DNA from: Castellaniella sp. S9
GTDB lineage: Bacteria; Pseudomonadota; Gammaproteobacteria; Burkholderiales; Burkholderiaceae_B
Length of the DNA stretch: 64,000 bases
Direction: 5' to 3'
Assembly (NCBI RefSeq): GCF_027257175.1
Contig: NZ_JAPFGD010000006.1
Location: forward strand, 62,001-126,000
Position numbers and translations under genes: made by a program. The notes beneath the pieces were generated by a model that made no database searches, was not told the DNA's origin, and saw nothing but the letters and a program-made list of their open reading frames with translations. Positions 20,184-29,340 of the stretch are shown here, one piece after another (the stretch's first letter is position 1; each line of letters starts with the position of its first letter).

Positions 20184-21838
20184 TGGTCCGCTGGCGGCCC
20201 CGGCGGACGCCCGCCCCGGCGGCGGCTCGCCTCGCGGTCTTCGACAGCGCGCGTGCGGTCGTCCTCGATGGTGCGCGCGGGCTGGCCGATCTGGATCCGC
20301 CGGTGCGCCGCCCGCTGGCGGCCGAATTCGGGGCGCGGGCCTTGTCCGACCGGATCTGTCCCGCCGAAATGGCCGACGGCACAGTCGCCCTGTTCGCATT
20401 GGCCGAGCATGTGGGCAGCGACCAGGCCGACGAACTCAGCCGGCGAATCGAATCCGCCGGCAGGCGCATGGCGGATCCGCCGCGCTACGTATTGTCGGCC
20501 GCCTTGCTGCTGGCGCTGGCGCGCGGCGGCGCGGGACAACCGGCGACCTCGTTTCCGCGCGAACGTACACCCACTGCGCTGGCCGGCGTCTTTCAGGACA
20601 TGGTGGAATGGGGCGTGCGCCATGGCGCCAGCGATCTGCATCTGAATGTCTGCCGCGATGAAGCCGAATCCGAGGTGCGCTACACGCTGGCGGGGCGCTA
20701 TATCGCCCCGGAGCGCTTCCGCCGCATGCCCACCGCCTTGCTGCTCGATGTCCTGGCCGTCGCCTGGATGGACATCCGCGGCGGCAACGGAGCGGTCTTC
20801 GATCCCCTGGCCGAACAGCAGGGCAGCCTGCTGCGCCAGGTCGACGGGCGCGACATCACGCTGCGCTGGGCCTCCCTGGCCGCGGATCGCGGCCCCAGCG
20901 TCTGCCTGCGGTTCCTCGAGCGCCACGCGCGACCCCGGCCGGCGTCGCTCGAGGCTCTCGGCTATCGCCGCGACCAAGTCGAACAGATCGAGCGCGTCAT
21001 GCGCTCCGAGGGCGGCGCCATCGTCTTCGCCGGCACGGTCGGCTCGGGCAAATCCACGACGCTGGCCACGCTGATTGCCGGCCTGCCGCCGCATCGCAAG
21101 GTCATCACCCTCGAGGAACCGGTCGAGTACCGCATCGAGCACGCGGTGCAGAACACCATCGGGCGCTACCTGGATCGCGAGGCGCATGACGGTTATGCGG
21201 CCAAGCTGAGAGCGCTCAAGCGCTCGGCGATGACCGACGTGTTGCTGGGTGAAATCCGCGATGCGGAAACCGGCAGGGCGTTCATGGACCTGGCCGGCTC
21301 GGGGGTGAACGTCTACACGACCGTCCATGCGCCCTCGGCCGCTGGAATCGTCGACCGGCTGGCCTCCGAGTTCGTCGGCATCCCCCGTGATTTCCTCCAG
21401 ACGCCCGGCATCCTCAAGCTCCTGGTCTTTCAGGCCTTGCTGCCCACCCTGTGTCCGGCTTGCGCCATGCCGGCGCAGGCCCATCATCTGGCTCGAGGCG
21501 GTACGCGCCCGGCGGCCTACTGGGAGCACTGGCTCGCGGGCATCGAATCCGCATGGCCATGCTCGCGCGAGGCGCTGCGCCTGCGCAACGAGGCGGGTTG
21601 CGGGCAGTGCCGGGTTGCGCAATTGCCGGAATTGGCCGGCTATCGTGGCCGGACTGTGGCTGCCGAATGCCTCGAGCCGGGCCTGCCGCGGGGCGCGCTT
21701 GTACCGCATGTGCCCGGGCGCGGCGCCATGGCTCACGCGATGGACAAGGCCTTGCGCGGCGAGATCGATCCGCGTGACGTCGAGGTGCGCTTCATGGCGT
21801 TCGAGACGCTCGCCTTGCGCGAAGGACGCCTCCCATGA
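20180..21838 (+). CDS. pilQ: Type IVb pilus extension ATPase PilQ (GspE/PilB superfamily)
   Basis: A 552-residue cytoplasmic ATPase. After a poorly conserved N-terminal domain, the core starts near DMVEWGVRHGASDLHLNV (residues 140-157). Walker A is GTVGSGKST (residues 285-293), the Asp box is ITLEEPVEYRIEH, Walker B is VLLGEIRDAETGRAF and the His box is NVYTTVHAPSA. Two CxxC pairs (CPAC and CGQC) in the C-terminal part are the expected zinc site. ATP hydrolysis should drive pilin extraction from the membrane. The start overlaps the pilP stop (ATGA). No separate retraction ATPase gene is present, as is usual for R64-type pili. Confidence 0.9.
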   Translation: MMVRWRPRRTPAPAAARLAVFDSARAVVLDGARGLADLDPPVRRPLAAEFGARALSDRICPAEMADGTVALFALAEHVGSDQADELSRRIESAGRRMADPPRYVLSAALLLALARGGAGQPATSFPRERTPTALAGVFQDMVEWGVRHGASDLHLNVCRDEAESEVRYTLAGRYIAPERFRRMPTALLLDVLAVAWMDIRGGNGAVFDPLAEQQGSLLRQVDGRDITLRWASLAADRGPSVCLRFLERHARPRPASLEALGYRRDQVEQIERVMRSEGGAIVFAGTVGSGKSTTLATLIAGLPPHRKVITLEEPVEYRIEHAVQNTIGRYLDREAHDGYAAKLRALKRSAMTDVLLGEIRDAETGRAFMDLAGSGVNVYTTVHAPSAAGIVDRLASEFVGIPRDFLQTPGILKLLVFQALLPTLCPACAMPAQAHHLARGGTRPAAYWEHWLAGIESAWPCSREALRLRNEAGCGQCRVAQLPELAGYRGRTVAAECLEPGLPRGALVPHVPGRGAMAHAMDKALRGEIDPRDVEVRFMAFETLALREGRLP

Positions 21839-22956
21839 GGCGGGGTTGGGGGGAACGCTGGCGTGCGGGGCCGGGCTTGCGGCTGGACGCCTGGCGCTTC
21901 GCCTCGGCGCGGGCCGAATACTATGACTATCTGCAAGGCGTGCTGCGGGGCATGCTCGGCCGGCGCACCCTGCGCGAGCTCTTCGACCTGGATGCGCGGC
22001 GCTATGGCGCCGGCAGCGTGCGCGGCCGCTTGTCCGCCGCGTGGTCGCGCGCCTGCGAGCGCAGCGGCGGCGACCTGTACGCCACGTGGATCGCCAGCTT
22101 TCCTGCCGACGAACTGGTGCTGGTTCGCGCCGCCCAGGCGTTCGGCAACGAGCGCCTGCTGGCCTGTTTCGAGGCGCTGGCCAGGCATCTGGCGCTGATG
22201 GCGCAGGCGCGCCGTATCCTGGTCCTGACCCTCGGTACGGCCGCGGCGGCGATGATCGTCGCCAGCCTCCTGGCGCTGGCACTGCCGGCCTTCACCGTGC
22301 CTGGGCTGGCGCATGCCTTCCAGGGCCTGCCGCCCGCCTTTCATGGGCCGTACGCTCGGGCGCTGTTTGCGTTTTCCGATTGGCTCGCCGCCTATGGTGT
22401 GCTGTTGCCCGCAGGGGCCGCGATCGTCTCGTTCCTTGCGATCTGGTCGCTGCCGCGCGGCGTGGGTGCCTGGCGGCGTCCCCTGGACCGCCACGGCATC
22501 TGGCGCCTGTATCGGCAAGTCCAGGGTCTGCGCATCCTGGCGCTGCTCGAGATCCTGCTGGATGCCGGCCCGGGCGCCTCTACCCAGCTGCGCACCGCCA
22601 TCGGCATGCTTCGGGATGGCGCACAGCCCTGGGCGGGGCTGCACCTGACGCGCATGCTGGCCCGCATCGACTGGGGATGGGCGGGCGTGGCCTCGCTGGA
22701 TACCGGACTGCTGGATCGCGAGGCCTACTGGTACCTCGAGGATATGACGGCGGCGCGCGGCCTGCATGAGGGATTGCGGGCGACGCGCCTGCGGCTTGCC
22801 GCGCAGTTGCTCGGTCGCGTGTCGCGCCAGGCGCAGGCGCTGCGCTGGCTGGCGCTGCTGGCCGCACTTGCCTGGGTGCTGGGCGCGGCGCTGTGGCATT
22901 ACGCCGCAATGGACGAGCTGCGGCGCGCCTGGATGGTATTTCAAGCCGGCCATTAG
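21835..22956 (+). CDS. pilR: Type IVb pilus inner-membrane platform protein PilR (GspF superfamily)
   Basis: A 373-residue polytopic protein. Hydrophobic segments lie near residues 125-150 (VLTLGTAAAAMIVASLLAL), 195-215 (AYGVLLPAGAAIVSFLAIW) and at the C terminus (LALLAALAWVLGAALWHYA). It is the polytopic platform that couples PilQ to pilus assembly. The start codon overlaps the pilQ stop (ATGA), so the two are translationally coupled. Sequence conservation to GspF is weak but order and topology fit. Confidence 0.8.
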   Translation: MRRGWGERWRAGPGLRLDAWRFASARAEYYDYLQGVLRGMLGRRTLRELFDLDARRYGAGSVRGRLSAAWSRACERSGGDLYATWIASFPADELVLVRAAQAFGNERLLACFEALARHLALMAQARRILVLTLGTAAAAMIVASLLALALPAFTVPGLAHAFQGLPPAFHGPYARALFAFSDWLAAYGVLLPAGAAIVSFLAIWSLPRGVGAWRRPLDRHGIWRLYRQVQGLRILALLEILLDAGPGASTQLRTAIGMLRDGAQPWAGLHLTRMLARIDWGWAGVASLDTGLLDREAYWYLEDMTAARGLHEGLRATRLRLAAQLLGRVSRQAQALRWLALLAALAWVLGAALWHYAAMDELRRAWMVFQAGH

Positions 22957-22998
22957 GGGCCGGCGGATCGGTGCCGGTCATCCGGCAAGGAGAACAGC

Positions 22999-23565
22999 AT
23001 GGCAGTTTCCACAGCAAGCGCGCGGCGCGCCCGGCAGCAAGGTTTTTCCCTGATCGAGGTCTCGATCGTCACGGCCATCATCCTGCTGGTCGCGGTCATC
23101 GGCATTCCGGCGATCGGTGGCTATGTGATCGAAAACAAGGTTCCCCGGGTGGGCGAGGAGCTCACCCGCTTCATTCTGCAGGCGCGCGTGAACGCCAACA
23201 CCGGGGATGTCCCGCCCTACGAGTCGCTGTCGACCGCCAGCCTGGCAAATATGATGGCTGATTCGACGGTGCTGACGGTGGCGGCGGACGGTTCCGTGCG
23301 CCACGGCCTCGGCGGACAGGGTGTCGTCCAGATCGAGACGGTCGAGAGCGGCGCCGGCTTCGTGGTTCGCCTGAACGCGGTCAATCATGCCGCCTGCCCC
23401 TCCATCGCCTCGGTCCTGCAGCGTGTCGCCGACAGCATCACCGTGGGGCAGGGCGCGGGCCAGGGGCGGGTGGTCAAGGATGCCTCCACCACCTACAGCG
23501 CCCTGGCGGCTGAATCGGCATGCGCGCGCGGCGACGTCAACCAGTTCGCGTTCTACGCGCGATGA
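22999..23565 (+). CDS. pilS: Type IVb major prepilin (PilS family)
   Basis: A 188-residue prepilin. A 15-residue leader ending RARQQG is followed by the cleavage and assembly segment FSLIEVSIVTAIILLVAVIG, with the glutamate at +5 of the mature protein. The C-terminal part has a cysteine pair (AACPSIASV and ESACARG) that marks the D-loop of type IV pilins. The prepilin peptidase needed to cut it is not in the window. A 42-nt gap and a good binding site (AAGGAG) precede it, which suggests stronger translation than the coupled genes upstream. Confidence 0.9.
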   Translation: MAVSTASARRARQQGFSLIEVSIVTAIILLVAVIGIPAIGGYVIENKVPRVGEELTRFILQARVNANTGDVPPYESLSTASLANMMADSTVLTVAADGSVRHGLGGQGVVQIETVESGAGFVVRLNAVNHAACPSIASVLQRVADSITVGQGAGQGRVVKDASTTYSALAAESACARGDVNQFAFYAR

Positions 23566-24641
23566 GCCCGCCGGGCGTGCGTCGCTTCGCGGGCGGGCGC
23601 GCCGGGCCGCGCGGCTTCGTGCTGATCGAGCTGGCCCTGGCCGGGCTGATCCTCGCGCTGCTTTCGGTCTGGGCCGCGCACGCCTGGGCGCAGCGCGTGC
23701 GCGACTTGCAGGCCCAGTCCCTGGCGGTGTGGATGACCGTGGCCCACGAGGCTGCGCGGGCCTACCTCAGGCGGCACGGGCCGGCGCTGGCCCTGGCGGA
23801 CGGCCCGGGCGCATTGGCGCACGAAGGGTTCGACGATTGGTCGGCGCCCGGCTGGGACGAGCTGCGCGCCGCCGGCCTCGTTCCGTCAGGCTGGCTCGAG
23901 GCGGGACCGCTGGGTCAGTCCGCCGGTTTGCGTATCCTGCGTTCGCAGGTCTGTCCGGGGCCTGCGTGCCGCCTCACGGCGCTGGTCCACACGCGGGGTC
24001 CGCTGCTGACCCGCAATGGGCGGTCGGTCGACGAAGGCCTGGTGGCGCAGTGGCTGATGGCCGTGCGCGGCCAAGGACTGGTGGTGTGGCCGCACGCCCC
24101 CGACGCCCTGGCAGGCGCCGCCCGGCGGCTTCCCGCCCCGGAGGATTGGCCGCCGGGCACCGTGGCCCTCGCGGCCGACGATACCGACGTTGCGGCAGCG
24201 GCTGGCGCGGATCCAGACCTCGGCCCCTACCTGAAGGTCGGTGACGATCGGGACCCCGACTTTCAGGGCGATGCCACGGTGGGCGGCAACATCCGCAGCG
24301 GGGCTTCGCTGCGGGCGAGGGACTATCTGGTGCTGGAGCGCCCCGGCGTCGAATACGAGGGCTGCGGCGAGGAGGGCGCCCTGACCATCGAACGCGATTA
24401 CAACGGCATCCTGTTGTGCCGTCAGGGCCGTTGGCGCTCGGCCGGCCGCGTGGATGGCGGCGGCTTCCTGTCGAACAGCCACCGGGGATGCTACGACGGC
24501 ACGGGCGCATACCGGGGCAACCCGGCCACGGGCTATTGCAGCTGTCCCTTCGGCTATGCGCCGGTCATGGTGTCCGACGCGGGTACGCTGGCGTCCGCCG
24601 AGGGGCGGACGTCCGGCTTCATCTGCATGGCGGCGCAATGA
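23562..24641 (+). CDS. pilV: Minor or tip prepilin (PilV-like)
   Basis: A 359-residue protein with a prepilin leader ending GPRG and the segment FVLIELALAGLILALLSVWA. A long soluble part follows, ending in a cysteine-rich domain (CGEEGALTIERDYNG with LLCRQGRW, CYDGTGAYRG, YCSCPFGYAP). In R64 the PilV C terminus is switched by the shufflon and selects recipients. No shufflon repeats or Rci recombinase are seen here, so the tip is fixed. It overlaps the pilS stop (ATGA). It could be an adhesin; the receptor is unknown. Confidence 0.75.
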   Translation: MSPPGVRRFAGGRAGPRGFVLIELALAGLILALLSVWAAHAWAQRVRDLQAQSLAVWMTVAHEAARAYLRRHGPALALADGPGALAHEGFDDWSAPGWDELRAAGLVPSGWLEAGPLGQSAGLRILRSQVCPGPACRLTALVHTRGPLLTRNGRSVDEGLVAQWLMAVRGQGLVVWPHAPDALAGAARRLPAPEDWPPGTVALAADDTDVAAAAGADPDLGPYLKVGDDRDPDFQGDATVGGNIRSGASLRARDYLVLERPGVEYEGCGEEGALTIERDYNGILLCRQGRWRSAGRVDGGGFLSNSHRGCYDGTGAYRGNPATGYCSCPFGYAPVMVSDAGTLASAEGRTSGFICMAAQ

Positions 24642-24656
24642 TGCGCCGCCATGGAC

Positions 24657-25862
24657 CTACTGGCCGCTCCAGGCGGCGATGACGGCGCGTTCCTCGTCGC
24701 TCATCTGGGTCAGGTTGGCCAGAGGCATGTACTGGTTGGCGACCACGGTCTTGATCTGTTGCGCGTGCAGCAGGACCTCGTCGGCGGTATCCAGCATGAC
24801 GCCCGCCGGCGCCGCCGAAAAGCCCGCGTAGGTCGGCTTGGCCGAGTGGCATTCGGTGCAGCGCGCGGTGACGATGCCCTGGACTTGTTCAAGGGTGACG
24901 GCGGCCTGCTCGCCGCCGGCCTGGGCCGGTGTGCCCGAGGGTGCGGCCAGCCAGCCGATGACGGCCAGCAGGATGATGCCGGCGGCCGGAAAGCGCAGAT
25001 CGTTCCTGCCGGTGTGGCGCAGCACGAAGTACTGGCGGATCACCGCGCCGGCAAAAATGAACAGGCTCATGATGATCCACGCGTATTCGCCCGTATAGGT
25101 GAACGAGTAGTGGTTGCTGAGCATCAGGAACACCACCGGCAGCGTGAAATAGGTGTTGTGCACCGAGCGCTGCTTGCCCAGCTTGCCGTCCAGCGGATCG
25201 GGGGTCTGGCCGGCCTTCAGGGCCTTCACCATGCGGCGCTGGCCGGGGATGATCCAGAAGAACACATTGGCCGACATGCAGGTGGCCATCAGCGCGCCGG
25301 TGATGAGGAAGGCGGCGCGGCCCGGGAAGATCTGGATGCTGAGCCAGGCGACGAACACCATCATCACGCCCACCGCGAGGCTCAGCAGGCCGTCACGGTT
25401 CATGGTCGGGCTGATGAGGCGGCACATGCGCGAGTAGGCGATGTAGCCGACGACCAGGAAGGCCACCGCCACGATGCTGGCCTGGGTGCCGCTCATGCCC
25501 GTCGCCCAGGCCCAGGGGCTGGCGGGATTGACCAGGTAGAACGTCGGCTTGGACAGGTACATGAGGGCGAACAGCGCAAAGCCCGACAGCCAGGTGCTGT
25601 AGGCCTTCCAGAACGCCCAGTGCAGGTCGTCGGGCAGTTCGGCGGGGTTGGTCAGGTATTTCTGGTTGTGGTAGAAGCCGCCGCCGTGCACGGCCCACAT
25701 TTCACCGAAGACGCCGAGCTTCTTGCCGTGTTCATTGCGGGGCGGATGCAGGCTCAAGTCCAGCATGACGAAGTAGATCGATTCGCCGATCCACGCGATG
25801 GCGGCGATGACGTGCAGCCAGCGCAGCAATAGATTGCCGTATTCCAGGAGGAATCCTTCCAT
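24657..25862 (-). CDS. puuD: Membrane-bound urate hydroxylase with C-terminal cytochrome c domain
   Basis: A 401-residue protein that oxidises urate to 5-hydroxyisourate, passing electrons to the respiratory chain instead of oxygen. About eight membrane segments occupy residues 1-300, beginning EYGNLLLRWLHVIAAIAWIGES. The C-terminal domain carries one haem c site, CTECH, within VQGIVTARCTECHSAKP, and a later methionine (QYMPLANLTQM) as candidate axial ligand. It converges with pilV across 15 bp. It lies 47 nt after uraH in the same direction, so the first two urate steps are co-transcribed. Confidence 0.92.
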   Translation of the reverse strand: MEGFLLEYGNLLLRWLHVIAAIAWIGESIYFVMLDLSLHPPRNEHGKKLGVFGEMWAVHGGGFYHNQKYLTNPAELPDDLHWAFWKAYSTWLSGFALFALMYLSKPTFYLVNPASPWAWATGMSGTQASIVAVAFLVVGYIAYSRMCRLISPTMNRDGLLSLAVGVMMVFVAWLSIQIFPGRAAFLITGALMATCMSANVFFWIIPGQRRMVKALKAGQTPDPLDGKLGKQRSVHNTYFTLPVVFLMLSNHYSFTYTGEYAWIIMSLFIFAGAVIRQYFVLRHTGRNDLRFPAAGIILLAVIGWLAAPSGTPAQAGGEQAAVTLEQVQGIVTARCTECHSAKPTYAGFSAAPAGVMLDTADEVLLHAQQIKTVVANQYMPLANLTQMSDEERAVIAAWSGQ

Positions 25863-25909
25863 GGGGTGCCTTTATGGTCTGATGGGTTCCGGGACGATGC
25901 GCGGGCGGC

Positions 25910-26266
25910 TCAGCTGCCGCGATAGGTGGACCAGGTCCATGGCGTCACGACCAGCGGTACGTGGTAGTTTTCGGCGGGCTCGGCCACGCCGAAACGCAGG
26001 ATGACCTGATCGACGAATCGGGGCGTGGGCAACTGGACGCCGCGCGCGGCGAAGTAATCGCCGGCGTGGAAGACCAGTTCGTAGGTGCCGCGCCGCAGGT
26101 CGGCGCCGCTGAGCAGCGGCTCGTCGCAGCGGCCGTCGGCATTGGTGACCGCGTGCTTGAGCAGGGTGCGTGTCCCGTCCTCATCGAGGCGATAGAGTGC
26201 CAGGGCGACGCCCTGGGCCGGCACACCATGGACGGTGTCCAGCACATGGGTGGATAGTTTTCCCAT
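25910..26266 (-). CDS. uraH: 5-hydroxyisourate hydrolase (transthyretin-like)
   Basis: A 118-residue protein with the family start KLSTHVLDTVHGVPAQG (catalytic His in STHVLD), the central FFAxRG-like FHAGDYFAARG and the C-terminal signature YRGS. It hydrolyses 5-hydroxyisourate to OHCU, the step after PuuD. A clear ribosome binding site GGAGA lies before the ATG. No OHCU decarboxylase domain is fused to it. It is transcribed away from the GntR regulator and is the first gene of the leftward pair. Confidence 0.95.
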   Translation of the reverse strand: MGKLSTHVLDTVHGVPAQGVALALYRLDEDGTRTLLKHAVTNADGRCDEPLLSGADLRRGTYELVFHAGDYFAARGVQLPTPRFVDQVILRFGVAEPAENYHVPLVVTPWTWSTYRGS

Positions 26267-26392
26267 GGGATTTGTCTCCGGTCAGCATCCTGCCAAAAGG
26301 CCCCCGGTATGGCCGGCCCGCCGCCTGCGGCGACGGTTCGCGAAGTCTGCGGCTGATGCCTGTGGTCGACTCCGGGGCAGGATAGTTGGATG

Positions 26393-26448
26393 ATTGTAAA
26401 CAATTTGTGTTGACGATTTTCGTCTGATCTACAATAATTGTCAACAAC
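26393..26448. promoter_or_regulatory. Divergent promoters with two GntR-type operators
   Basis: Two similar palindromic sites lie 44 bp apart: ATTGTAAACAAT (26393-26404) and ATTGTCAACAAC (26437-26448), in line with the TTGT-N2-ACAA sites of FadR-subfamily GntR repressors. Rightward: -35 TTGACG (26410-26415), 17 bp, -10 AATAAT (26433-26438). Leftward: -35 TTGACA (26439-26444), 17 bp, -10 GAAAAT (26416-26421). The right operator covers the leftward -35 and touches the rightward -10, so one bound repressor could block both arms. Confidence 0.65.
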
Positions 26449-26470
26449 TCTGGTCGTACAAAATGTCCTC

Positions 26471-27229
26471 ATGCTTCGCTTGAAACCTTCAGCCGCGCCG
26501 GACGGCCCCGGCGCCCCCAGTGCGTCTTCGCTGCGCAACCCGCCTGGGTCGGCCGGCGCGCGCTCGGAAGTCGACCGTGTCTATGGCGAGATCTTCGACG
26601 CGGCGATGGACCGCCGCCTGTTGCCGGGCGCGAAACTCACTGAGGCGACCCTGTGCACGATCTTTTCCTGCTCGCGGGCCACGGTGCGCACGGCGCTGTC
26701 GCAGCTTGCCCACGACAAGATCGTGGTGATCGAGCCCAACCGCGGCGCCACCGTCTGGCAGGCCACGCCCAAGGAAACCCGCGATGTGTTCGCCATGCGC
26801 CGGGCGCTGGAATACATCGTCATCGACGCACTGGTCGCCCGCGCCGACATCGCCGAGGCCCTGCGCCCGCTCTATGACATGGTCGAGCGCGAGCAGCAGG
26901 CCTTCGAAAGCGGCGACCGCATCAGCTGGATCCGCCTGTCCAACGCCTTCCACGTCGAGCTCGCGCGCCTGGCCGACAACCAGGTGCTGACCGACATGCT
27001 GCACAGCCTGTGCGCGCGCACGACGCTGATCATTGCATTCCACGACACGCCCAACGACAGCGCGTGCTCCTACATCGAGCATCGCGAGGTGCTGGACCTG
27101 CTCGCCCGCGGCGATGCCGCGGGCGCACGCGAGGCCATGGGCCATCACTTGCTGGATTGCGAGCAGCGCATGGGCGAGACGGCCGGTGGTACGCTCGACC
27201 CGTGGGCCGCGTTCAGCGTCAAGATCTGA
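26471..27229 (+). CDS. GntR family (FadR/FCD subfamily) regulator of the urate locus
   Basis: A 252-residue repressor or activator. The winged helix spans about residues 25-85 (YGEIFDAAMDRRLLPGAKLTE...CSRATVRTALSQLAHDKIVVI). The rest is an all-helical FCD ligand domain, with FHVELARLADNQVL and IEHREVLDLLARGDAAGAREAMGHHL. Metal-site histidines of the FCD fold are visible in these segments. The ATG at 26471 is chosen; the earlier in-frame TTG falls within the operator. Being divergent from uraH-puuD and 16 nt before puuE, it likely controls both arms in response to a purine breakdown product, which is an inference. Confidence 0.85.
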   Translation: MLRLKPSAAPDGPGAPSASSLRNPPGSAGARSEVDRVYGEIFDAAMDRRLLPGAKLTEATLCTIFSCSRATVRTALSQLAHDKIVVIEPNRGATVWQATPKETRDVFAMRRALEYIVIDALVARADIAEALRPLYDMVEREQQAFESGDRISWIRLSNAFHVELARLADNQVLTDMLHSLCARTTLIIAFHDTPNDSACSYIEHREVLDLLARGDAAGAREAMGHHLLDCEQRMGETAGGTLDPWAAFSVKI

Positions 27230-27245
27230 TCACCAGGAGACCCAC

Positions 27246-28178
27246 ATGCCCAGCAGCACCGCCTATCCGCGCGACCTCGTCGGCCATGGCCGTAATCCGC
27301 CCCATGCGAACTGGCCCGGCCAGGCGCGCGTGGCGGTGCAGTTCGTCCTGAACTACGAGGAAGGCGGCGAGAACTGCGTGCTGCACGGCGATCCGGGCTC
27401 CGAGCAGTTCCTGTCCGAGATCATCGGCGCGGCCGCCTATCCTGCGCGCCACCTGTCGATGGAATCCATCTATGAATACGGCTCGCGCGCCGGTGTATGG
27501 CGCATCCTGCGCGAGTTCGAGCGCCGCGGACTGCCCCTGACAGTCTTTGCCGTGGGCATGGCGCTGGAGCGCCATCCCGAAGCCGCGCGCGCTTTCGTCG
27601 AGCTGGGTCACGAGGTCGCCTGCCACGGCTATCGCTGGATCCATTACCAGTCGGTGCCCGAGGACGTCGAGCGCGAGCACTTCCGGCGCTGTGTCGAGAT
27701 CGTCACCCGGCTGCTGGGCCGCCACCCCGATGGCTGGTACACCGGGCGCGACAGCCCCAATACCTTGCGCATCGTCGCCGAGGACGGCAATTTTCTCTAC
27801 GACGCGGACTACTACGGCGACGACCTGCCGTTCTGGACCGAGGTGGAACTGTCCGACGGCAACACGCGGCCGCAGCTCATCGTGCCCTATACGCTGGACA
27901 CGAACGACATGCGCTTTGCCGCGCCGCAGGGTTTCAACACGGCCGATCATTTCTATCACTATCTCAAGGATGCCTTCGACGTCCTGTATGCCGAAGGCGA
28001 GACCGCCCCCAAGATGATGTCGGTGGGCCTGCATTGCCGCCTGATCGGCCGTCCGGGCCGCTTTGCCGGCCTGCAGCGGTTCCTCGACCACGTGCAAAAG
28101 CACGAGCGGGTGTGGATCGCCACGCGCGCCGACATCGCCCGCCACTGGGTCGAACAACACCCCTGGCGCGCCGCCTGA
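27246..28178 (+). CDS. puuE: Allantoinase, polysaccharide-deacetylase family
   Basis: A 310-residue enzyme of the NodB/carbohydrate-esterase fold that opens the allantoin ring to allantoate. Typical segments are [19 protein letters not shown] near the N terminus, [14 protein letters not shown] in the core, [10 protein letters not shown], and [14 protein letters not shown] near the end. It has the single-domain length; the fused OHCU decarboxylase found in some relatives is absent. A strong ribosome binding site (CAGGAGA) precedes the ATG, 16 nt after the GntR gene. Confidence 0.93.
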   Translation: MPSSTAYPRDLVGHGRNPPHANWPGQARVAVQFVLNYEEGGENCVLHGDPGSEQFLSEIIGAAAYPARHLSMESIYEYGSRAGVWRILREFERRGLPLTVFAVGMALERHPEAARAFVELGHEVACHGYRWIHYQSVPEDVEREHFRRCVEIVTRLLGRHPDGWYTGRDSPNTLRIVAEDGNFLYDADYYGDDLPFWTEVELSDGNTRPQLIVPYTLDTNDMRFAAPQGFNTADHFYHYLKDAFDVLYAEGETAPKMMSVGLHCRLIGRPGRFAGLQRFLDHVQKHERVWIATRADIARHWVEQHPWRAA

Positions 28179-28189
28179 ATCCCTTTGTC

Positions 28190-28246
28190 CGCAAGTCCGT
28201 CGGCGGACTTGCGTCTCACGGTCCTCCGGTCGGTTCCGGCGGACCG
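28190..28246 (+). promoter_or_regulatory. Two tandem stem-loops between puuE and alc
   Basis: Stem 1 is CGCAAGTCCG / CGGACTTGCG with a TCGG loop (28190-28213), a perfect 10-bp stem with a stable-type tetraloop. Stem 2 has 11-bp arms with one mismatch, CGGTCCTCCGG / CCGGCGGACCG (28219-28246), followed by GTCACTTTGTTTTG. Together they could act as an attenuator or as a stop for mRNA decay between the two genes. Confidence 0.55.
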
Positions 28247-28272
28247 GTCACTTTGTTTTGGAGCATGTCACC

Positions 28273-29313
28273 ATGGCTACCCCCAATCTGCCCGTCGGCA
28301 CCGTCATCGATGCCCCCGCGGTCGAGCTGCCCGCGTTCGCGACCCGCCATCCGAACCTCGCCGACGCCGAGCTGGGCGCGCGGGTCGTGTCCTGCACGGA
28401 CGAGTTCTTTGCCTCGGCCGGGCGCATGCTGCAGGCGGCCGGCCCGGTGTTCGTCGTCGGCAAGTTCGACGAGCACGGCAAATGGATGGATGGCTGGGAA
28501 ACCCGCCGCCGGCGCAACGGCGGCCACGACCATGCCATCATCGCCCTGGGCCTGCCGGGGGTCGTCAAGGGCCTGGACATCGACACCAGCCACTTCACCG
28601 GCAACTTCCCGCCGGCCGCCTCGGTGCTGGCCTGCCGCAGCGAGGGCGATCCCGACGATGCGACCGAGTGGGTCGAGATCGTGCCGGCGACCACGCTCAA
28701 GGGCAATTCCCACCATTTCGTCCAGATCCAGGACGACCGTGTCTGGACGCACCTGCGCTTGAACATCTTCCCCGACGGCGGCGTCGCCCGCCTGCGGGTC
28801 TACGGCCAGCCGGCCTGCGACTGGGCGCGCCGCGACCCGGCGGCCTTGTACGAGGTGTCGGCCCTGGCCAATGGCGGGCGCGTGGTGGCCTATAACGATG
28901 CGCACTTCGGTGTGCCCACCGGCATCATCAAGCCGGGCCGCGGCGTCAACATGGGTGACGGCTGGGAAACCCGCCGCCGCCGCGAGCCGGGCAACGACTG
29001 GCTGATCCTCGAGCTGGGCCATCCCGTGACCGTGGAAAAGATCGAGATCGACACCGCCCACTTCAAGGGCAACTATCCCGACCGCGTATCCATCCAGGCG
29101 GCGCTGGTGGCCGAATCCACGGACCAGTCGCTGGTGACCCAGGCGATGTTCTGGCCCGAGCTGCTCGGCGAACAGAAGACCGAGATGGACAAGCAGCATT
29201 TCTATGAGGGTGCGCAGATCCAGGCCATCGGCCCGGTCTCGCACGTGCGCGTCAACATCTTTCCCGACGGCGGCCTGAGCCGCGTGCGCATCTGGGGCCG
29301 GCTCGCGCGCTGA
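28273..29313 (+). CDS. alc: Allantoicase
   Basis: A 346-residue enzyme that splits allantoate into ureidoglycolate and urea. It has the two repeated jelly-roll domains of the family: each contains DGWETRRRR (near residues 74 and 230), followed by a matched segment, [14 protein letters not shown] in the first and [14 protein letters not shown] in the second, and each ends with [10 protein letters not shown] or [10 protein letters not shown]. The start MATPNLPVG fits the length of known members. It needs a downstream ureidoglycolate lyase and urease, neither of which is in the window. Confidence 0.93.
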   Translation: MATPNLPVGTVIDAPAVELPAFATRHPNLADAELGARVVSCTDEFFASAGRMLQAAGPVFVVGKFDEHGKWMDGWETRRRRNGGHDHAIIALGLPGVVKGLDIDTSHFTGNFPPAASVLACRSEGDPDDATEWVEIVPATTLKGNSHHFVQIQDDRVWTHLRLNIFPDGGVARLRVYGQPACDWARRDPAALYEVSALANGGRVVAYNDAHFGVPTGIIKPGRGVNMGDGWETRRRREPGNDWLILELGHPVTVEKIEIDTAHFKGNYPDRVSIQAALVAESTDQSLVTQAMFWPELLGEQKTEMDKQHFYEGAQIQAIGPVSHVRVNIFPDGGLSRVRIWGRLAR

Positions 29314-29340
29314 CCCTGCGCGCGCAGCACTGGTTTTGCC

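Noticed and set aside
23562-24641. Shufflon at the pilV 3' end
   Set aside because: No inverted 19-bp-type repeats, no partial pilV tails and no Rci recombinase downstream; puuD follows after 15 bp.
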